Assembly: GCF_030269305.1 (NCBI RefSeq)
Contig: NZ_BSTC01000003.1
Coordinates: 434,001-498,000, forward strand
Reading direction: 5' to 3'
Length of the DNA: 64,000 bases
Source of the DNA: Kineosporia sp. NBRC 101731
GTDB taxonomy: Bacteria; Actinomycetota; Actinomycetes; Actinomycetales; Kineosporiaceae
This document shows positions 8,416-17,276 of the stretch, piece by piece (the first letter of the stretch is position 1; each line of letters starts with the position of its first letter). The notes beneath the pieces were generated by a model that was not told the origin of the DNA, searched no databases, and saw only the letters and a program-made list of their open reading frames with translations. The position numbers and the translations under genes are program-made.

Positions 8416-9393
8416 ATGCGCGCTGTCGTCCATCATGAGTTCGGTGACCCCTCCGAGGTACTCGTCGTCGAGGAGGTGCCCACGCCCGAGCCCGCCGAGG
8501 GCGAGGTGCGGGTGCGGACCGTCCTGTCCGCCGTGCACAACCACGATCTGTGGACCATTCGCGGCACCTACGGGTTCAAGCCCGAGCTGCCCGCCCGGGC
8601 CGGTACCGAGGCCGTCGGGGTCGTCGACGCGCTCGGCGCCGGTGTCGAGGGCCTGACCGTCGGTCAGAGGGTCGTCGCCAGCACCATTTTCGGTGTCTGG
8701 GCGGAGTACTTCGTGGCCAAGGCCAGCTCGCTGATCCCGGTACCCGATGCGCTGTCCGACGAGGTCGCCGCGCAGCTGGTCTCCATGCCGTTCTCCGCGC
8801 TGAGCCTGATCGACTCGCTCGGCCTGAAGGAGGGTGACTGGATCGTCGAGAACGCCGCCAACGGTGCGGTCGGCCGTCTGGTGGCCCAGCTGGCGGCCCC
8901 GCGCGGCATCAACGTGCTCGGGCTGGTGCGCCGGGCCGAGGGCGTCGAGGAACTGGCGAAGCACGGCATCGGCAACATCGTCGCCACCGACGCCGAGGAT
9001 TGGCAGGACAAGGCCGGCGAGATCACCGGCGGCGCACCGGTCGTCGTGGGGGTGGACTCCGTGGGTGGTTCCTCGGCCGGTGACGTGCTGTCGCTGATCG
9101 CCGAGGACGGCACACTGGTGGTCTTCGGGGCGATGGCCTCGCCGACCATGGAGCTGAGCTCCGGCACCATCATCTTCAAGAACATCACGGTGAAGGGCTT
9201 CTGGGGCAGCACGGTGAGCCGGGCGATGGCCGCCGACCACCGTAAGAAGCTCCTGACCGAGCTCGTCACCCGGGCGATCGACGGTTCCCTGACCCTGCCG
9301 GTCGACGCGGTGTACTCGTTCGACGAGGTGCGCAAGGCCAGCACGGCGAACTTCACGGCCGGGCGCGACGGCAAGATTCTGCTGCGCCCGTGA
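8416..9393 (+). CDS. Zinc-binding dehydrogenase/quinone-oxidoreductase-like protein
   Basis: Medium-chain reductase of the quinone oxidoreductase/enoyl reductase (MECR-like) branch: N-terminal GroES-like fold (RAVVHHEFGDPSEVLVVEE), NADPH-binding segment ENAANGAVGRLVAQLA, and no structural-zinc cysteines. NADPH-dependent reduction of a quinone or enone is expected; the substrate is unknown. The start is ATG 8416, though the frame extends six codons upstream to a GTG. It sits immediately downstream of the TetR gene and ends before a hairpin at 9421-9444. Confidence 0.87.
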   Translation: MRAVVHHEFGDPSEVLVVEEVPTPEPAEGEVRVRTVLSAVHNHDLWTIRGTYGFKPELPARAGTEAVGVVDALGAGVEGLTVGQRVVASTIFGVWAEYFVAKASSLIPVPDALSDEVAAQLVSMPFSALSLIDSLGLKEGDWIVENAANGAVGRLVAQLAAPRGINVLGLVRRAEGVEELAKHGIGNIVATDAEDWQDKAGEITGGAPVVVGVDSVGGSSAGDVLSLIAEDGTLVVFGAMASPTMELSSGTIIFKNITVKGFWGSTVSRAMAADHRKKLLTELVTRAIDGSLTLPVDAVYSFDEVRKASTANFTAGRDGKILLRP

Positions 9394-9420
9394 GCATCGG
9401 GCCGCGCCCGTGATCCCAGG

Positions 9421-9444
9421 CCGGGCCCGGAGATTCGGGCCCGG
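9421..9444. terminator. Bidirectional hairpin between convergent genes
   Basis: Perfect 9-bp arms (CCGGGCCCG / CGGGCCCGG) round a 6-base loop, placed between the ends of the plus-strand dehydrogenase (9393) and the minus-strand histidine kinase (9487). Likely terminates both. Confidence 0.65.
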
Positions 9445-9447
9445 TCG

Positions 9448-9475
9448 GTTCTGGCTGGTCTGTTCTGGCTGGTCC
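9448..9475. repeat. Short 14-bp tandem duplication
   Basis: GTTCTGGCTGGTCT followed directly by GTTCTGGCTGGTCC, differing only in the last base, in the convergent intergenic spacer. Probably replication slippage without function. Confidence 0.8.
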
Positions 9476-9486
9476 GGCGGGTCTGG

Positions 9487-11565
9487 TCAGGCTGCGTCGT
9501 CGACCGGGGCATCGGGTCGCGCGTCGGGCAGGTCGATCGTGAAAGACGTTCCCTGCCCGGGAGCAGAGTCCACGACGATGTTGCCGGCGTGCTTCTGGGC
9601 GATGACGGCGTAGGCCATGCTGAGCCCCTGCCCGGTACCCCGGCCGACCGGTTTGGTGGTGAAGAAGGGGTCGAACACGCGGCGCCTGACCTCCTCGTCC
9701 ATCCCGGGGCCGTCGTCGCTCACCACGATGCGCACGCCTTCGGCCGTTCGGCGACTGGTGATCAGGATGTGGCCCAGATCGTCCCGGCCCACCTGGGCCC
9801 GCTGCTCGTCGATCGCCTGGGCCGCGTTCACCACGATGTTCAGCAGCACCTGCTTGAGTTCGCCCTCGTAGCAGGCGACCAGCCCGACCGCGTCCGACAG
9901 GTCGAGTTCGACATCGGCCACGTAGCGCCATTCGTTGCGGCAGACCTGGATGGTGGTGCGGACGGCCTGGTTCAGGTCGGCCTCGGCCCGGCCCTGCCCG
10001 GGATGCGAGAAGTCCTTCATCGCCCGGACGATCTGGGCAACCCGGGTGAGGCCCTCCTGGCTCTGGCTCAGGGCGCTGGGGATCTCCTCGGCCAGGAAGT
10101 CCAGGTCGATCGCGGCCAGCGCGCTCCGGGCGGCGTCCAGGTCGGAATCGTTCTCCAGCGTCTCGCGGGTGATCGTCAGGGCGTCCAGAATCTCGCGGAA
10201 ACAGCTCACCAGGAAACCGGTGTTGTCGGAGACATACTGCACCGGCGTGTTGATCTCGTGGGCGATACCGGCGGCGAGCTGCCCGATCGACTCCAGTCGG
10301 CTGGCCTGGGCGAGTTGTTGTTCCAGGGCGGACAACTGGGTGACGTCGGCCGCCACACCGATGACGCCGCCGATCACGCCGTCGTCGTCGGTCTGCGGCA
10401 GCACACTCAGTAACAGACTCCGCCAGCCGGACCCTTCCTTGGCGGAATTGATGAGCACGCGCTGGTTCTCGCGCGGCTGCCCGCTGAGGAGCACGGCCGT
10501 CTCGGCGTCGAGCAGGACATCGGTCAGGTCGTCGGAGTGGTCCAGCTCGCCCTCGGTACGCTCCAGCACGTCTTCGGGGCGCGACAGGCCCCGCAGGGAC
10601 AGGAACGCGGGATTCACACCCGCATAGCGCAGATCGGCGTCCTTCCAGTAGACCAGATGCGGAATGGCGCCCAGAACCTCCGCCAGCAGGTTCTTCTCGG
10701 CGTGCAGCTCCTCGGCGAGCAGCCGCGCGTGGCGGTTCGCGGCCCGTAGCTGCTCGTCGGCGCTGCGCTGATTGGTGATATCGCGTTCGATGCAGATGAA
10801 GAGGCCCGCCATGGATCCGTCTTCGGTAATGGGCCGGATCTCCATCTGCACCCAGTAGGTGCGGCCGCCCTTGCTCTGGTTCGGTACCTGGAGGTCGGCG
10901 CTGCTGCCCTCGCGCAGTGCCTGCTCGAACGCGGCGAAACCCTTGCTGCGGGCGAACGGGCCCGGCACCAGGTCGCTGCGGTGCCGGCCGACCACCTCCT
11001 CGACGGGATACTCGCTGATCCGGCTGAAGGCCTCGTTCACCCATTCGACCCGCCCCTGCGCGTCGAGGATCACCACCGCGCTGTCGGTGTGCCGCGCGAC
11101 CAGCGCGATCATCTGGGCCTGGTCGGCGGTGCGGCGCTGCTCCTGCTGCACGTGCAAGGGGCCCGTGATGTCGACGATGGTGACGACGGCGGCAGCCTGC
11201 CGGTCGCCGTGAACCGGCCGCAGTCGCACCACCACCCGCTCCGTGCCCTGACCGGCCGGCAGTTCACCTTTCACCTCCATCGGAGGGCCCCCGGCCAGGA
11301 CCAGGTCCAGAGCCGCCGCCAGGGGTCCGGCCAGATCGGAGGTCAGGGAGCGGGCCCGGCTGAGCAGGTTGCCCCCGTGCGGGCCGTGTACCGCCCAGCC
11401 GGTTCCGGCGGCCATCTGGTCCCACGCGCAGTTGGCCTCGAAAACCTCACCGTCGCGGGCGAGCACGCCGATCCGGCCGTCCAGGCTGTCGAAGACGTGG
11501 CGCATCAGGGCGTCGTCCGGCGTACCCGGGGCGGGCAGGTCGGAGTGCACGTCGGAAACGCTCAT
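9487..11565 (-). CDS. Cytoplasmic multi-PAS sensor histidine kinase
   Basis: 692-residue kinase with no membrane segment. Three PAS-like modules occupy roughly residues 20-140, 150-275 and 285-405 (VEWVNEAFSRISEYPVEEVVG and VYWKDADLRYAGVNPAFL are typical), followed by the phospho-acceptor box GQLAAGIAHEINTPVQYV (His near 431) and an HATPase_c domain (NIVVNAAQAI, DDGPGMDEEV, GTGQGLSMAYAV). The HEINTP form is typical of kinases that work with REC-output proteins. The start ATG shares its A with the stop of the upstream REC-HDOD gene, so the two are translationally coupled. Signal unknown; a soluble redox or small-ligand cue is plausible. Confidence 0.9.
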   Translation of the reverse strand: MSVSDVHSDLPAPGTPDDALMRHVFDSLDGRIGVLARDGEVFEANCAWDQMAAGTGWAVHGPHGGNLLSRARSLTSDLAGPLAAALDLVLAGGPPMEVKGELPAGQGTERVVVRLRPVHGDRQAAAVVTIVDITGPLHVQQEQRRTADQAQMIALVARHTDSAVVILDAQGRVEWVNEAFSRISEYPVEEVVGRHRSDLVPGPFARSKGFAAFEQALREGSSADLQVPNQSKGGRTYWVQMEIRPITEDGSMAGLFICIERDITNQRSADEQLRAANRHARLLAEELHAEKNLLAEVLGAIPHLVYWKDADLRYAGVNPAFLSLRGLSRPEDVLERTEGELDHSDDLTDVLLDAETAVLLSGQPRENQRVLINSAKEGSGWRSLLLSVLPQTDDDGVIGGVIGVAADVTQLSALEQQLAQASRLESIGQLAAGIAHEINTPVQYVSDNTGFLVSCFREILDALTITRETLENDSDLDAARSALAAIDLDFLAEEIPSALSQSQEGLTRVAQIVRAMKDFSHPGQGRAEADLNQAVRTTIQVCRNEWRYVADVELDLSDAVGLVACYEGELKQVLLNIVVNAAQAIDEQRAQVGRDDLGHILITSRRTAEGVRIVVSDDGPGMDEEVRRRVFDPFFTTKPVGRGTGQGLSMAYAVIAQKHAGNIVVDSAPGQGTSFTIDLPDARPDAPVDDAA

Positions 11566-12785
11566 CAGGCGGTCACCTCCATGACGGGAAGGGCACGGGC
11601 GATCTCGTCCCAGTGCCGGAAACGGGCGGCCGTCACCTGGTCCGGTGGTGGGTCGGGCCAGATGACGTGTGCATCAGGCACATAGCGACTGCTGAAATCC
11701 ATCACCTCCTCGGCCGGGGTCGGGCTGCTGCCGGCCGGTAGCGGAAGGTTCGCCACGGCATGGACGACCGAGGGGGCGAAAGCCCACAGGCCCAGGAGAT
11801 AGGCGCTCGCCTGGGCCACCGTGCAGCCGAAGTGCTCCCGTTCCAGGGCGGCCATGTCCGGCGGAGTGACGGGAGAGCGCTCGGCCAGTACGGCCGCCAG
11901 GGCGTCGGCCTGTTCGGGTAGACCCTCGGTCAGCACGAGGCGTCCCACATCACGTAGCAGACAGGCGAGTGCGACGATGTCGCACTCGTACGCGGGCCAT
12001 CCCTCGGCGTGGGCCACGGCCCGGGCGATGCCCGCCCGGGCCAGCGCCCTCGACTGCAACGCACGCACGTCGAGGTGGCTGCTCAGGTCGGCGCTGACCC
12101 GGAAGACGTGCCCGGTCAGGATCAGGGCCTGGATGTTGTCGAGGCCGAGCAGGGAGACCGCGGTGCGGACCGTGACGACGGTTCTCGGCAGGCCGAAGAA
12201 GGCCGAGTTGACCAGTTTGAGCAGGTCGGTGGTGGCGGCGATGTCCCGGCTGATGATCTCGGCGATCCGGTCCAGGCCGGTGTCCGCGGCGTTCATCGCC
12301 GAGACCAGCTCGTGGTAGACGACAGGCAGGGAAGGAACCGACTCGATCCCCCCGATCAGCGCCCGCAGGTACGGGTCGGTCAGTTGCCGCTGCACCTCGA
12401 GCGTGCGCTCCACGGCTTCTACGAGCACGTTCACCTCGCACGGTTTGGCCAGGAACTTCTGCGCCGAGCGCACGACGGCGAGGACGGCGTCGATGTCGGC
12501 CTGGCCGGAGAGCACGATGCGGGCGGTTCCCGGTGACCGGCGCTGTACTTCGGTGAGTAGGCGGGCACCGTCCATCCCGGGCATCCGCATGTCCGAGACC
12601 ACGGCGTCGATACCGCCCGCGTCGATCATCTCCAGAGCCTCTGGGCCGGAGCCGGCGAAGCGGGTCTGCCAGGTCGGCCGGTGGCCGTGCAGCGATCGCC
12701 TCAATCCGGCCAGAAGGTGTGGCTCGTCGTCCACGAAGAGGACGCAGGGCGCCTTTTCGCCACAGTTCGGGTCTTGGTGTGCCAT
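11565..12785 (-). CDS. Response regulator with HDOD output domain
   Basis: Receiver domain (CVLFVDDEP, phospho-acceptor Asp near residue 65 in VVSDMRMPG, KP at FLAKPC) joined to an HDOD domain (about residues 145-350; SVPSLPVVYHELVSAMN, LLKLVNSAFFGLP, AVSLLGLDNIQALIL). HDOD modules resemble HD phosphohydrolases but lack the metal-binding site and act as protein-interaction or signalling scaffolds. Coupled to the downstream histidine kinase and divergent from a second REC protein at 12908, so the three genes look like one pathway. Confidence 0.92.
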   Translation of the reverse strand: MAHQDPNCGEKAPCVLFVDDEPHLLAGLRRSLHGHRPTWQTRFAGSGPEALEMIDAGGIDAVVSDMRMPGMDGARLLTEVQRRSPGTARIVLSGQADIDAVLAVVRSAQKFLAKPCEVNVLVEAVERTLEVQRQLTDPYLRALIGGIESVPSLPVVYHELVSAMNAADTGLDRIAEIISRDIAATTDLLKLVNSAFFGLPRTVVTVRTAVSLLGLDNIQALILTGHVFRVSADLSSHLDVRALQSRALARAGIARAVAHAEGWPAYECDIVALACLLRDVGRLVLTEGLPEQADALAAVLAERSPVTPPDMAALEREHFGCTVAQASAYLLGLWAFAPSVVHAVANLPLPAGSSPTPAEEVMDFSSRYVPDAHVIWPDPPPDQVTAARFRHWDEIARALPVMEVTA

Positions 12786-12907
12786 CGAGCTCCCCTGGTC
12801 CTCGCCGACCGACTACTACGCTAAGTAAGGGGCGGATACGTTGAGTTTTCAAGGGGCGTGGCCCACACTGGCGGCGACACGCACCCGACAATGAGGCCGA
12901 GGCGACG

Positions 12908-14092
12908 ATGAGCGTCAATGAGCTGACTCCCGTCCTGATGGTGGACGACGAACCGAACGTCCTCGACGGCTACCGCCGGTCTCTGCACGGGCGCTTCCGG
13001 GTGGTCACGGCCAAGTCGGGTGCAGAAGGGCTGGCCGCCGTCGAACGTGCGGTCAAGGCGGGCAAACCGTTTCCGGTGATCGTCTCGGACATGAAGATGC
13101 CGGCCATGAACGGCGCCGAATTCCTGGGCAAGGCAAGGGCGATCGACTCCGACGCGGTGCAGATGCTGCTCAGCGGCCAGGCCGATCTGGAGTCGACGAT
13201 CGCCGCTGTGAACAACGGCAACCTCTTCCGGTTCCTGTCCAAGCCCTGTTCCGGCGACGACATGGAGGCCGCGCTCACCGACGCGGCACGCCACCACCAG
13301 CTGGTGCGCGCCGAGCGGGAACTGCTCGAGAGCACCCTGGCCGGAGCCGTCGACGTGCTCACCGAGGTCCTCGCGAGCGCCAGCCCGGAGGCCTTCGCCC
13401 GCACCCGGCGGGTGCACGACCTGGTGACGTCGGCGGCCAAGAGCCTGAAGCTCTCGGACTGGCGCCTGCCTCTGGCCGCCATGCTCAGCCAGGTCGGTGC
13501 CGTGGCCGTGCCTCCGGACGTGCTCCAGCGGGCGCTCACCGGAAAAGCCCTGGCTCCTGAGGAGATCGAGGTCTACCGGCGCCATCCGGAGGTGGGCCGG
13601 CGGATGCTGGAGAAGATCCCCCGCCTGGAGGACATCGCCCGGTGGATCGGCGACCAGCCGGTCCGCCCGCCGGCCTCGACCGAGACCGGTATGCCGTCGG
13701 ACGACCTCGACTGGGACCGGCCGGCACCCGAGGGCGCGGAGCCGGCCGAGGTGCTGCTGCACGCGGCTCTGGTGCAGGTCATCCTGGTGGATGCGGGTGT
13801 CCCGGTGCGTGAGGTGTCGGTGCTGCTGGCCGAGTCGGGACGTCATCCGAAGAACGTGCTCGACGCCCTGGCCCGGGCGTCGTCGTCGCTGGCCCCCCAG
13901 GGAGTGCGCCGCGAGATCACCGTCGACTTCGTCGCGCCCGGGATGGTGCTCCTCGAAGACGTCGTCACCCGCACGGGAATCGCCCTGATGCGCAAGGGTG
14001 AACGCATCACCGAGGCGACCGCGATGCGGCTGGACAACTTCGCCCGCACGGTGGGGATCTGTGAGCCCGTCGTCGTGCAGGACCGCGCTTGA
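12908..14092 (+). CDS. Response regulator with degenerate HD-type output domain
   Basis: Receiver domain (LMVDDEPNVLDG; Asp 61 in IVSDMKMP; FLSKPCS) followed by a region laid out like RpfG-type HD regulators. Where functional proteins carry the His-Asp pair (LHDIGK), this one reads MLSQVGAVAVP, and the later helix HPEVGRRMLEKIP keeps only the general pattern. It therefore probably cannot hydrolyse cyclic di-GMP and acts as a binding or scaffold domain, like the HDOD protein it faces. ATG follows GAGGCGACG. It diverges from the REC-HDOD/kinase operon across 122 bp. Confidence 0.85.
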   Translation: MSVNELTPVLMVDDEPNVLDGYRRSLHGRFRVVTAKSGAEGLAAVERAVKAGKPFPVIVSDMKMPAMNGAEFLGKARAIDSDAVQMLLSGQADLESTIAAVNNGNLFRFLSKPCSGDDMEAALTDAARHHQLVRAERELLESTLAGAVDVLTEVLASASPEAFARTRRVHDLVTSAAKSLKLSDWRLPLAAMLSQVGAVAVPPDVLQRALTGKALAPEEIEVYRRHPEVGRRMLEKIPRLEDIARWIGDQPVRPPASTETGMPSDDLDWDRPAPEGAEPAEVLLHAALVQVILVDAGVPVREVSVLLAESGRHPKNVLDALARASSSLAPQGVRREITVDFVAPGMVLLEDVVTRTGIALMRKGERITEATAMRLDNFARTVGICEPVVVQDRA

Positions 14093-14134
14093 TCGCGCCT
14101 GATCGCGCCTGATCACTGCGACGTGGCGTCTGCC

Positions 14135-14704
14135 TCAGACGTAGAAGGGCTGAGGCTGGGTCGGGTCGGCCTTGACGATGTCGAGTTCGGGGATGGCCCG
14201 GAGGTCTTCCAGGGCGGCTTCGGAGGCGCCGATGCCGGCCCAGTGCTGGTCGACGTCTTTGGCGATGCACCAGGTACGGTCGGCGGGCCAGATGAAGGCG
14301 GGAAGGGGCGGGTCTTCGTCGGACGGGGTGCCCCAGTCACCGAGGTCGGTGAGGGCTCCCTCGAAGAGGTGGTAAGTGCGGTGGGGGACCCGCACCAAGG
14401 ACGCGGTATCCGGGATCGGGGTGCCCCAGCCGTCCCAGAGGCAGAAGTAGGCCAGTTCCGGGGTGGTGGTGTGGCGGCTGAGGACCTTGAGGGCCAGCCG
14501 CAGCCGGTCGTTCCCGGACAGGGCGCTGGGGAGGTCCGGTGCGTCGGCCTCGCTCTGCCAGGTGCCCTCGGGATCGGGCAGGAAGAGCAGACGGGCGTGG
14601 GCGGACAGACTGCTGGGGCCGAAATCGGCGATCTGGGGCCAGTCTTCCTCGCTGCCGGTGATCCAGGAAGCCGCAGTTCGTTTGGGTGAGGGCGTCAAAG
14701 GCAC
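14135..14704 (-). CDS. Hypothetical protein, paralogue of 16654-17214
   Basis: 189 residues, soluble, rich in Trp and acidic residues, no signal peptide or membrane segment. Distinctive segments are ASWITGSEEDW, YFCLWDGWGTPIP, YHLFEGAL and FIWPADRTWCIAKDVD, all repeated with substitutions in the paralogue about 2 kb away in the same orientation. I do not recognise a named family. GTG start at 14704 with AGAAG 11 bases upstream. The aspartate- and tryptophan-rich WPAD..W segment may form a conserved surface, but no function should be assigned. Confidence 0.8.
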   Translation of the reverse strand: MPLTPSPKRTAASWITGSEEDWPQIADFGPSSLSAHARLLFLPDPEGTWQSEADAPDLPSALSGNDRLRLALKVLSRHTTTPELAYFCLWDGWGTPIPDTASLVRVPHRTYHLFEGALTDLGDWGTPSDEDPPLPAFIWPADRTWCIAKDVDQHWAGIGASEAALEDLRAIPELDIVKADPTQPQPFYV

Positions 14705-14828
14705 CGGGGCATCTTCTCAGGTACATTCCGGCCGCCGAAGTGAGAGGTCACCAGCTATAGTGACTGGCGGTGCGCCGGGAAGTCTGGTCGGCAAGGTCTT
14801 TGTCGATCCTTCCTGAGGAGTAGCGCCC

Positions 14829-16142
14829 ATGTCTTCACCCCGTTCTGGCCCTCGCTTGTTCGGCCGCGGTACCTGGCCCGAGTCCCGGCGGATCGCCGAC
14901 GTGCTGCGCAAGGAGACCGTCGGGGGTGCGCTGCTCCTGGTCGCAACCGTGCTGGCGCTGGTCTGGGCCAACTCGGCCTGGTCCGGCGGGTACACGTCAC
15001 TGCGCGACACCACGGTCGGGCCGCACAGCCTTCATCTCGACCTGACGCTCGGGCAGTGGGCTGCCGACGGTCTGCTGGCGATCTTCTTCTTCGTGGCCGG
15101 GCTGGAACTCAAGCGCGAGTTCGTCGCCGGTGACCTGCGCGATCCCCGCCGGGCCGCGCTCCCGGTCACCGCTGCGATCGGCGGCATGATCGCGCCCGCC
15201 GTGATCTTCGTGCTGGTCAACCGGGGCACCGGAGACGGCGCGCTCCAGGGCTGGGCCATCCCGACCGCCACCGACATCGCCTTCGCCCTGGCGGTGCTGG
15301 CCGTGATCAGCAGTCACCTGCCGGTGGCCCTGCGCACGTTCCTGCTGACCCTGGCCGTGGTCGACGACCTCCTGGCCATCGTCATCATCGCCGTTTTCTT
15401 CACCTCCGACCTGAGCCTCGTACCGCTGCTGCTCGCCGCGCTCACCCTCGGCGCCTTCACCGTCCTGGTCCAGCGCCGCGTGCGTTCCTGGTGGCTCCTG
15501 CTGCCGCTGGCCGTGATCACCTGGGCCCTGGTGCACGCTTCCGGTATCCACGCCACGGTCGCCGGGGTCCTGCTCGGGTTCGCCGTGCCGGTCATCCGCA
15601 GCCAGGCCGCGGGTGGCCCCGACGCCGGCCCGGGACTGGCCGAGCACTTCGAGCACCGGTTCCGGCCGATCTCGACCGGGTTCGCGGTGCCGGTCTTCGC
15701 CTTCTTCTCCGCCGGTGTCGCCGTGGGTGGCCTCAGCGGTCTCGGCGATGCGCTGCGTGACCCGATCGCCCTCGGGATCATCGCCGGGCTGGTCGGCGGC
15801 AAGACCATCGGCATCTTCACCGCGACCTTCGCCATGTCCCGTTTCACCAACGCGAAGCTCGACGAAAGCCTCAGCTGGATCGACGTCTTCGGCCTGGCCC
15901 TGCTGGCCGGGATCGGGTTCACCGTGTCCCTGCTGATCGGCGAGCTGGCCTTCGGGGCCGGAAGCCTGCGGGACGAGCACGTCAAGGTCGGCGTGCTCGC
16001 CGGCAGTCTGCTCGCGGCGGTGCTGGCCACCGTCGTGCTGCGGCTGCGCAACCGCACGTACCGTCGTCTGCACGAGGCCGAGAGCGCCGACCGCGACGGT
16101 GACGGGATTCCCGACGTCTACCAGGGAGATCCCACGGGATGA
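14829..16142 (+). CDS. nhaA: Na+/H+ antiporter NhaA with extra C-terminal Ca2+-loop-like tail
   Basis: Inner-membrane antiporter exporting Na+ or Li+ in exchange for H+. Signatures: [27 protein letters not shown], the paired aspartates in [13 protein letters not shown], the lysine in GGKTIGIF and [15 protein letters not shown]. About eleven to twelve hydrophobic helices follow an N-terminal segment of about 30 residues. After the last helix the tail ends in [15 protein letters not shown], a DxDGDGxxD calcium-loop-like (thrombospondin type-3/EF-hand-like) motif that standard NhaA lacks. 437 residues against about 390 for the E. coli protein. ATG at 14829 follows GAGGAG. Monocistronic. Confidence 0.95.
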   Translation: MSSPRSGPRLFGRGTWPESRRIADVLRKETVGGALLLVATVLALVWANSAWSGGYTSLRDTTVGPHSLHLDLTLGQWAADGLLAIFFFVAGLELKREFVAGDLRDPRRAALPVTAAIGGMIAPAVIFVLVNRGTGDGALQGWAIPTATDIAFALAVLAVISSHLPVALRTFLLTLAVVDDLLAIVIIAVFFTSDLSLVPLLLAALTLGAFTVLVQRRVRSWWLLLPLAVITWALVHASGIHATVAGVLLGFAVPVIRSQAAGGPDAGPGLAEHFEHRFRPISTGFAVPVFAFFSAGVAVGGLSGLGDALRDPIALGIIAGLVGGKTIGIFTATFAMSRFTNAKLDESLSWIDVFGLALLAGIGFTVSLLIGELAFGAGSLRDEHVKVGVLAGSLLAAVLATVVLRLRNRTYRRLHEAESADRDGDGIPDVYQGDPTG

Positions 16143-16653
16143 TCCGTGCCTACGAACCGTAGGTGCTCGGCTGCCCAGCTGATGGGGGCCGTTCAGCCCG
16201 TCGAAGCGGGCCCGGTGTCCTGGCTCGGTGCGCCTGGGCTCTCACGGTTGTGTGGGTAGGGGCGAGTGAGCTTCGGGCCGGGTGCATCTCGTGGCCGTCC
16301 ACGGAGAGCTTCGTCCACGGAGGGTTCTGAGTGTCGCCACCGGCACCACGAGTCCTGGGGCAAGGGCCTCAGCGTTGTGTACACCTGGTACATCCGGTAC
16401 CGGATGTACCAGGTGTACACAACGCACAGGCCTCGCTCCTGGCATCGAGTCCTCTCGGCGAGCCCGGGTTTCGGGAGGCATGCCGACACCCGGGCTTATC
16501 GCACGACCACTGCGGCCGACGGGGTCTGCCGATCAGGGCTGGTCCGGTGCCGGCGGAACCGAGGTGAGCAACCGCGTCCTCAATGATCGGCAGTCGCAAG
16601 CTTTCGGGGTCGGTCAAGGAAAGCCGGTGCGTCCGGACAGAGGACGCACCCCG
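16143..16653. other. 511-bp intergenic region holding a large palindrome
   Basis: Between the convergent nhaA and the minus-strand unknown gene. No convincing coding sequence on either strand. It contains the 52-bp perfect palindrome described separately and two near copies of GTCCACGGA about 20 bp apart (around 16298-16322). Confidence 0.7.
16373..16424. repeat. 52-bp perfect palindrome
   Basis: Each arm is 26 bp and the two halves are exact reverse complements with no loop (centre between 16398 and 16399). The arms contain nested pieces (GTGTAC, GGTACC, TGTACC/GGTACA). A shorter AGGCC/GGCCT match extends the symmetry outward. There is no U-rich tail. It could be a bidirectional terminator, a REP-like element, a protein-binding site or the relic of a mobile element end. 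Confidence 0.97.
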
Positions 16654-17214
16654 TCAGAAATAGTGGGGTTGTTCCTGGGTCGGGTCAGCTCGCACGATGT
16701 CGAGGCCGGGCACGGTCAGGAGTTCTTCGACAGCGGCCTCGGAGGCGCCGATGCCGGCCCAGTGCGGGTCGATGTCGCGGGCCACGCACCAGGCGTGGTC
16801 GGCCGGCCAGACGAACGCCGGGGGCGGTGGGTCTTCGTCGTGGCCCGGAATCCATTGCCCGAAAGCACTCAGCGGGCCCTCGAAGAGGTAGTAGGCGCGG
16901 TTGGGGATCTCGACCTCGGCGGGCCCGGACCCTTCGGGGACGACGCCCCACCCTTCCCAGAGGCAGAAGTAACCCAGAGCCGGGGTGCGGGTGTGGCGGG
17001 ACAGGACGTCGAGGACCAGGCCCAGCTGGCGGTGCTCGGAGATCGGCGGAACGTCGTTCTCGCCCCCGCCCGGCTGATCGGGATCGGGCATGAACCGCAG
17101 CCGGGCGTGCGCGGGCAGGCTCAGCAGCCCGAATTTGGCGGTGTCGGACCAGTCTTGTGCCGCTCCGGTGATCCACGAAGCCGCAGACAGATGGGTGGAG
17201 GGCAAAAGGGACAT
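16654..17214 (-). CDS. Hypothetical protein, paralogue of 14135-14704
   Basis: 186 residues, soluble. Shares ASWITGAAQDW, YFCLWEGWGVVP, YYLFEGPL, FVWPADHAWCVARDID and HWAGIGASEAA with the gene at 14135-14704. ATG 17214 was chosen because it aligns with the paralogue's start; a longer frame extends to 17304 but runs over the divergent TetR promoter. The two copies flank nhaA and the large palindrome, suggesting a local duplication followed by divergence. No family or function recognised. Confidence 0.78.
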   Translation of the reverse strand: MSLLPSTHLSAASWITGAAQDWSDTAKFGLLSLPAHARLRFMPDPDQPGGGENDVPPISEHRQLGLVLDVLSRHTRTPALGYFCLWEGWGVVPEGSGPAEVEIPNRAYYLFEGPLSAFGQWIPGHDEDPPPPAFVWPADHAWCVARDIDPHWAGIGASEAAVEELLTVPGLDIVRADPTQEQPHYF

Positions 17215-17276
17215 GGGTCCAGCGTGACAGACAATGGCGGTTAACGACTGAAAGGTTACGTGCGTATTATCAGGGG

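Noticed and set aside
14089-14113. Direct repeat GATCGCGCCT after the REC-HD gene
   Set aside because: Two to three short copies at the gene end; too small to be a functional element and consistent with slippage.
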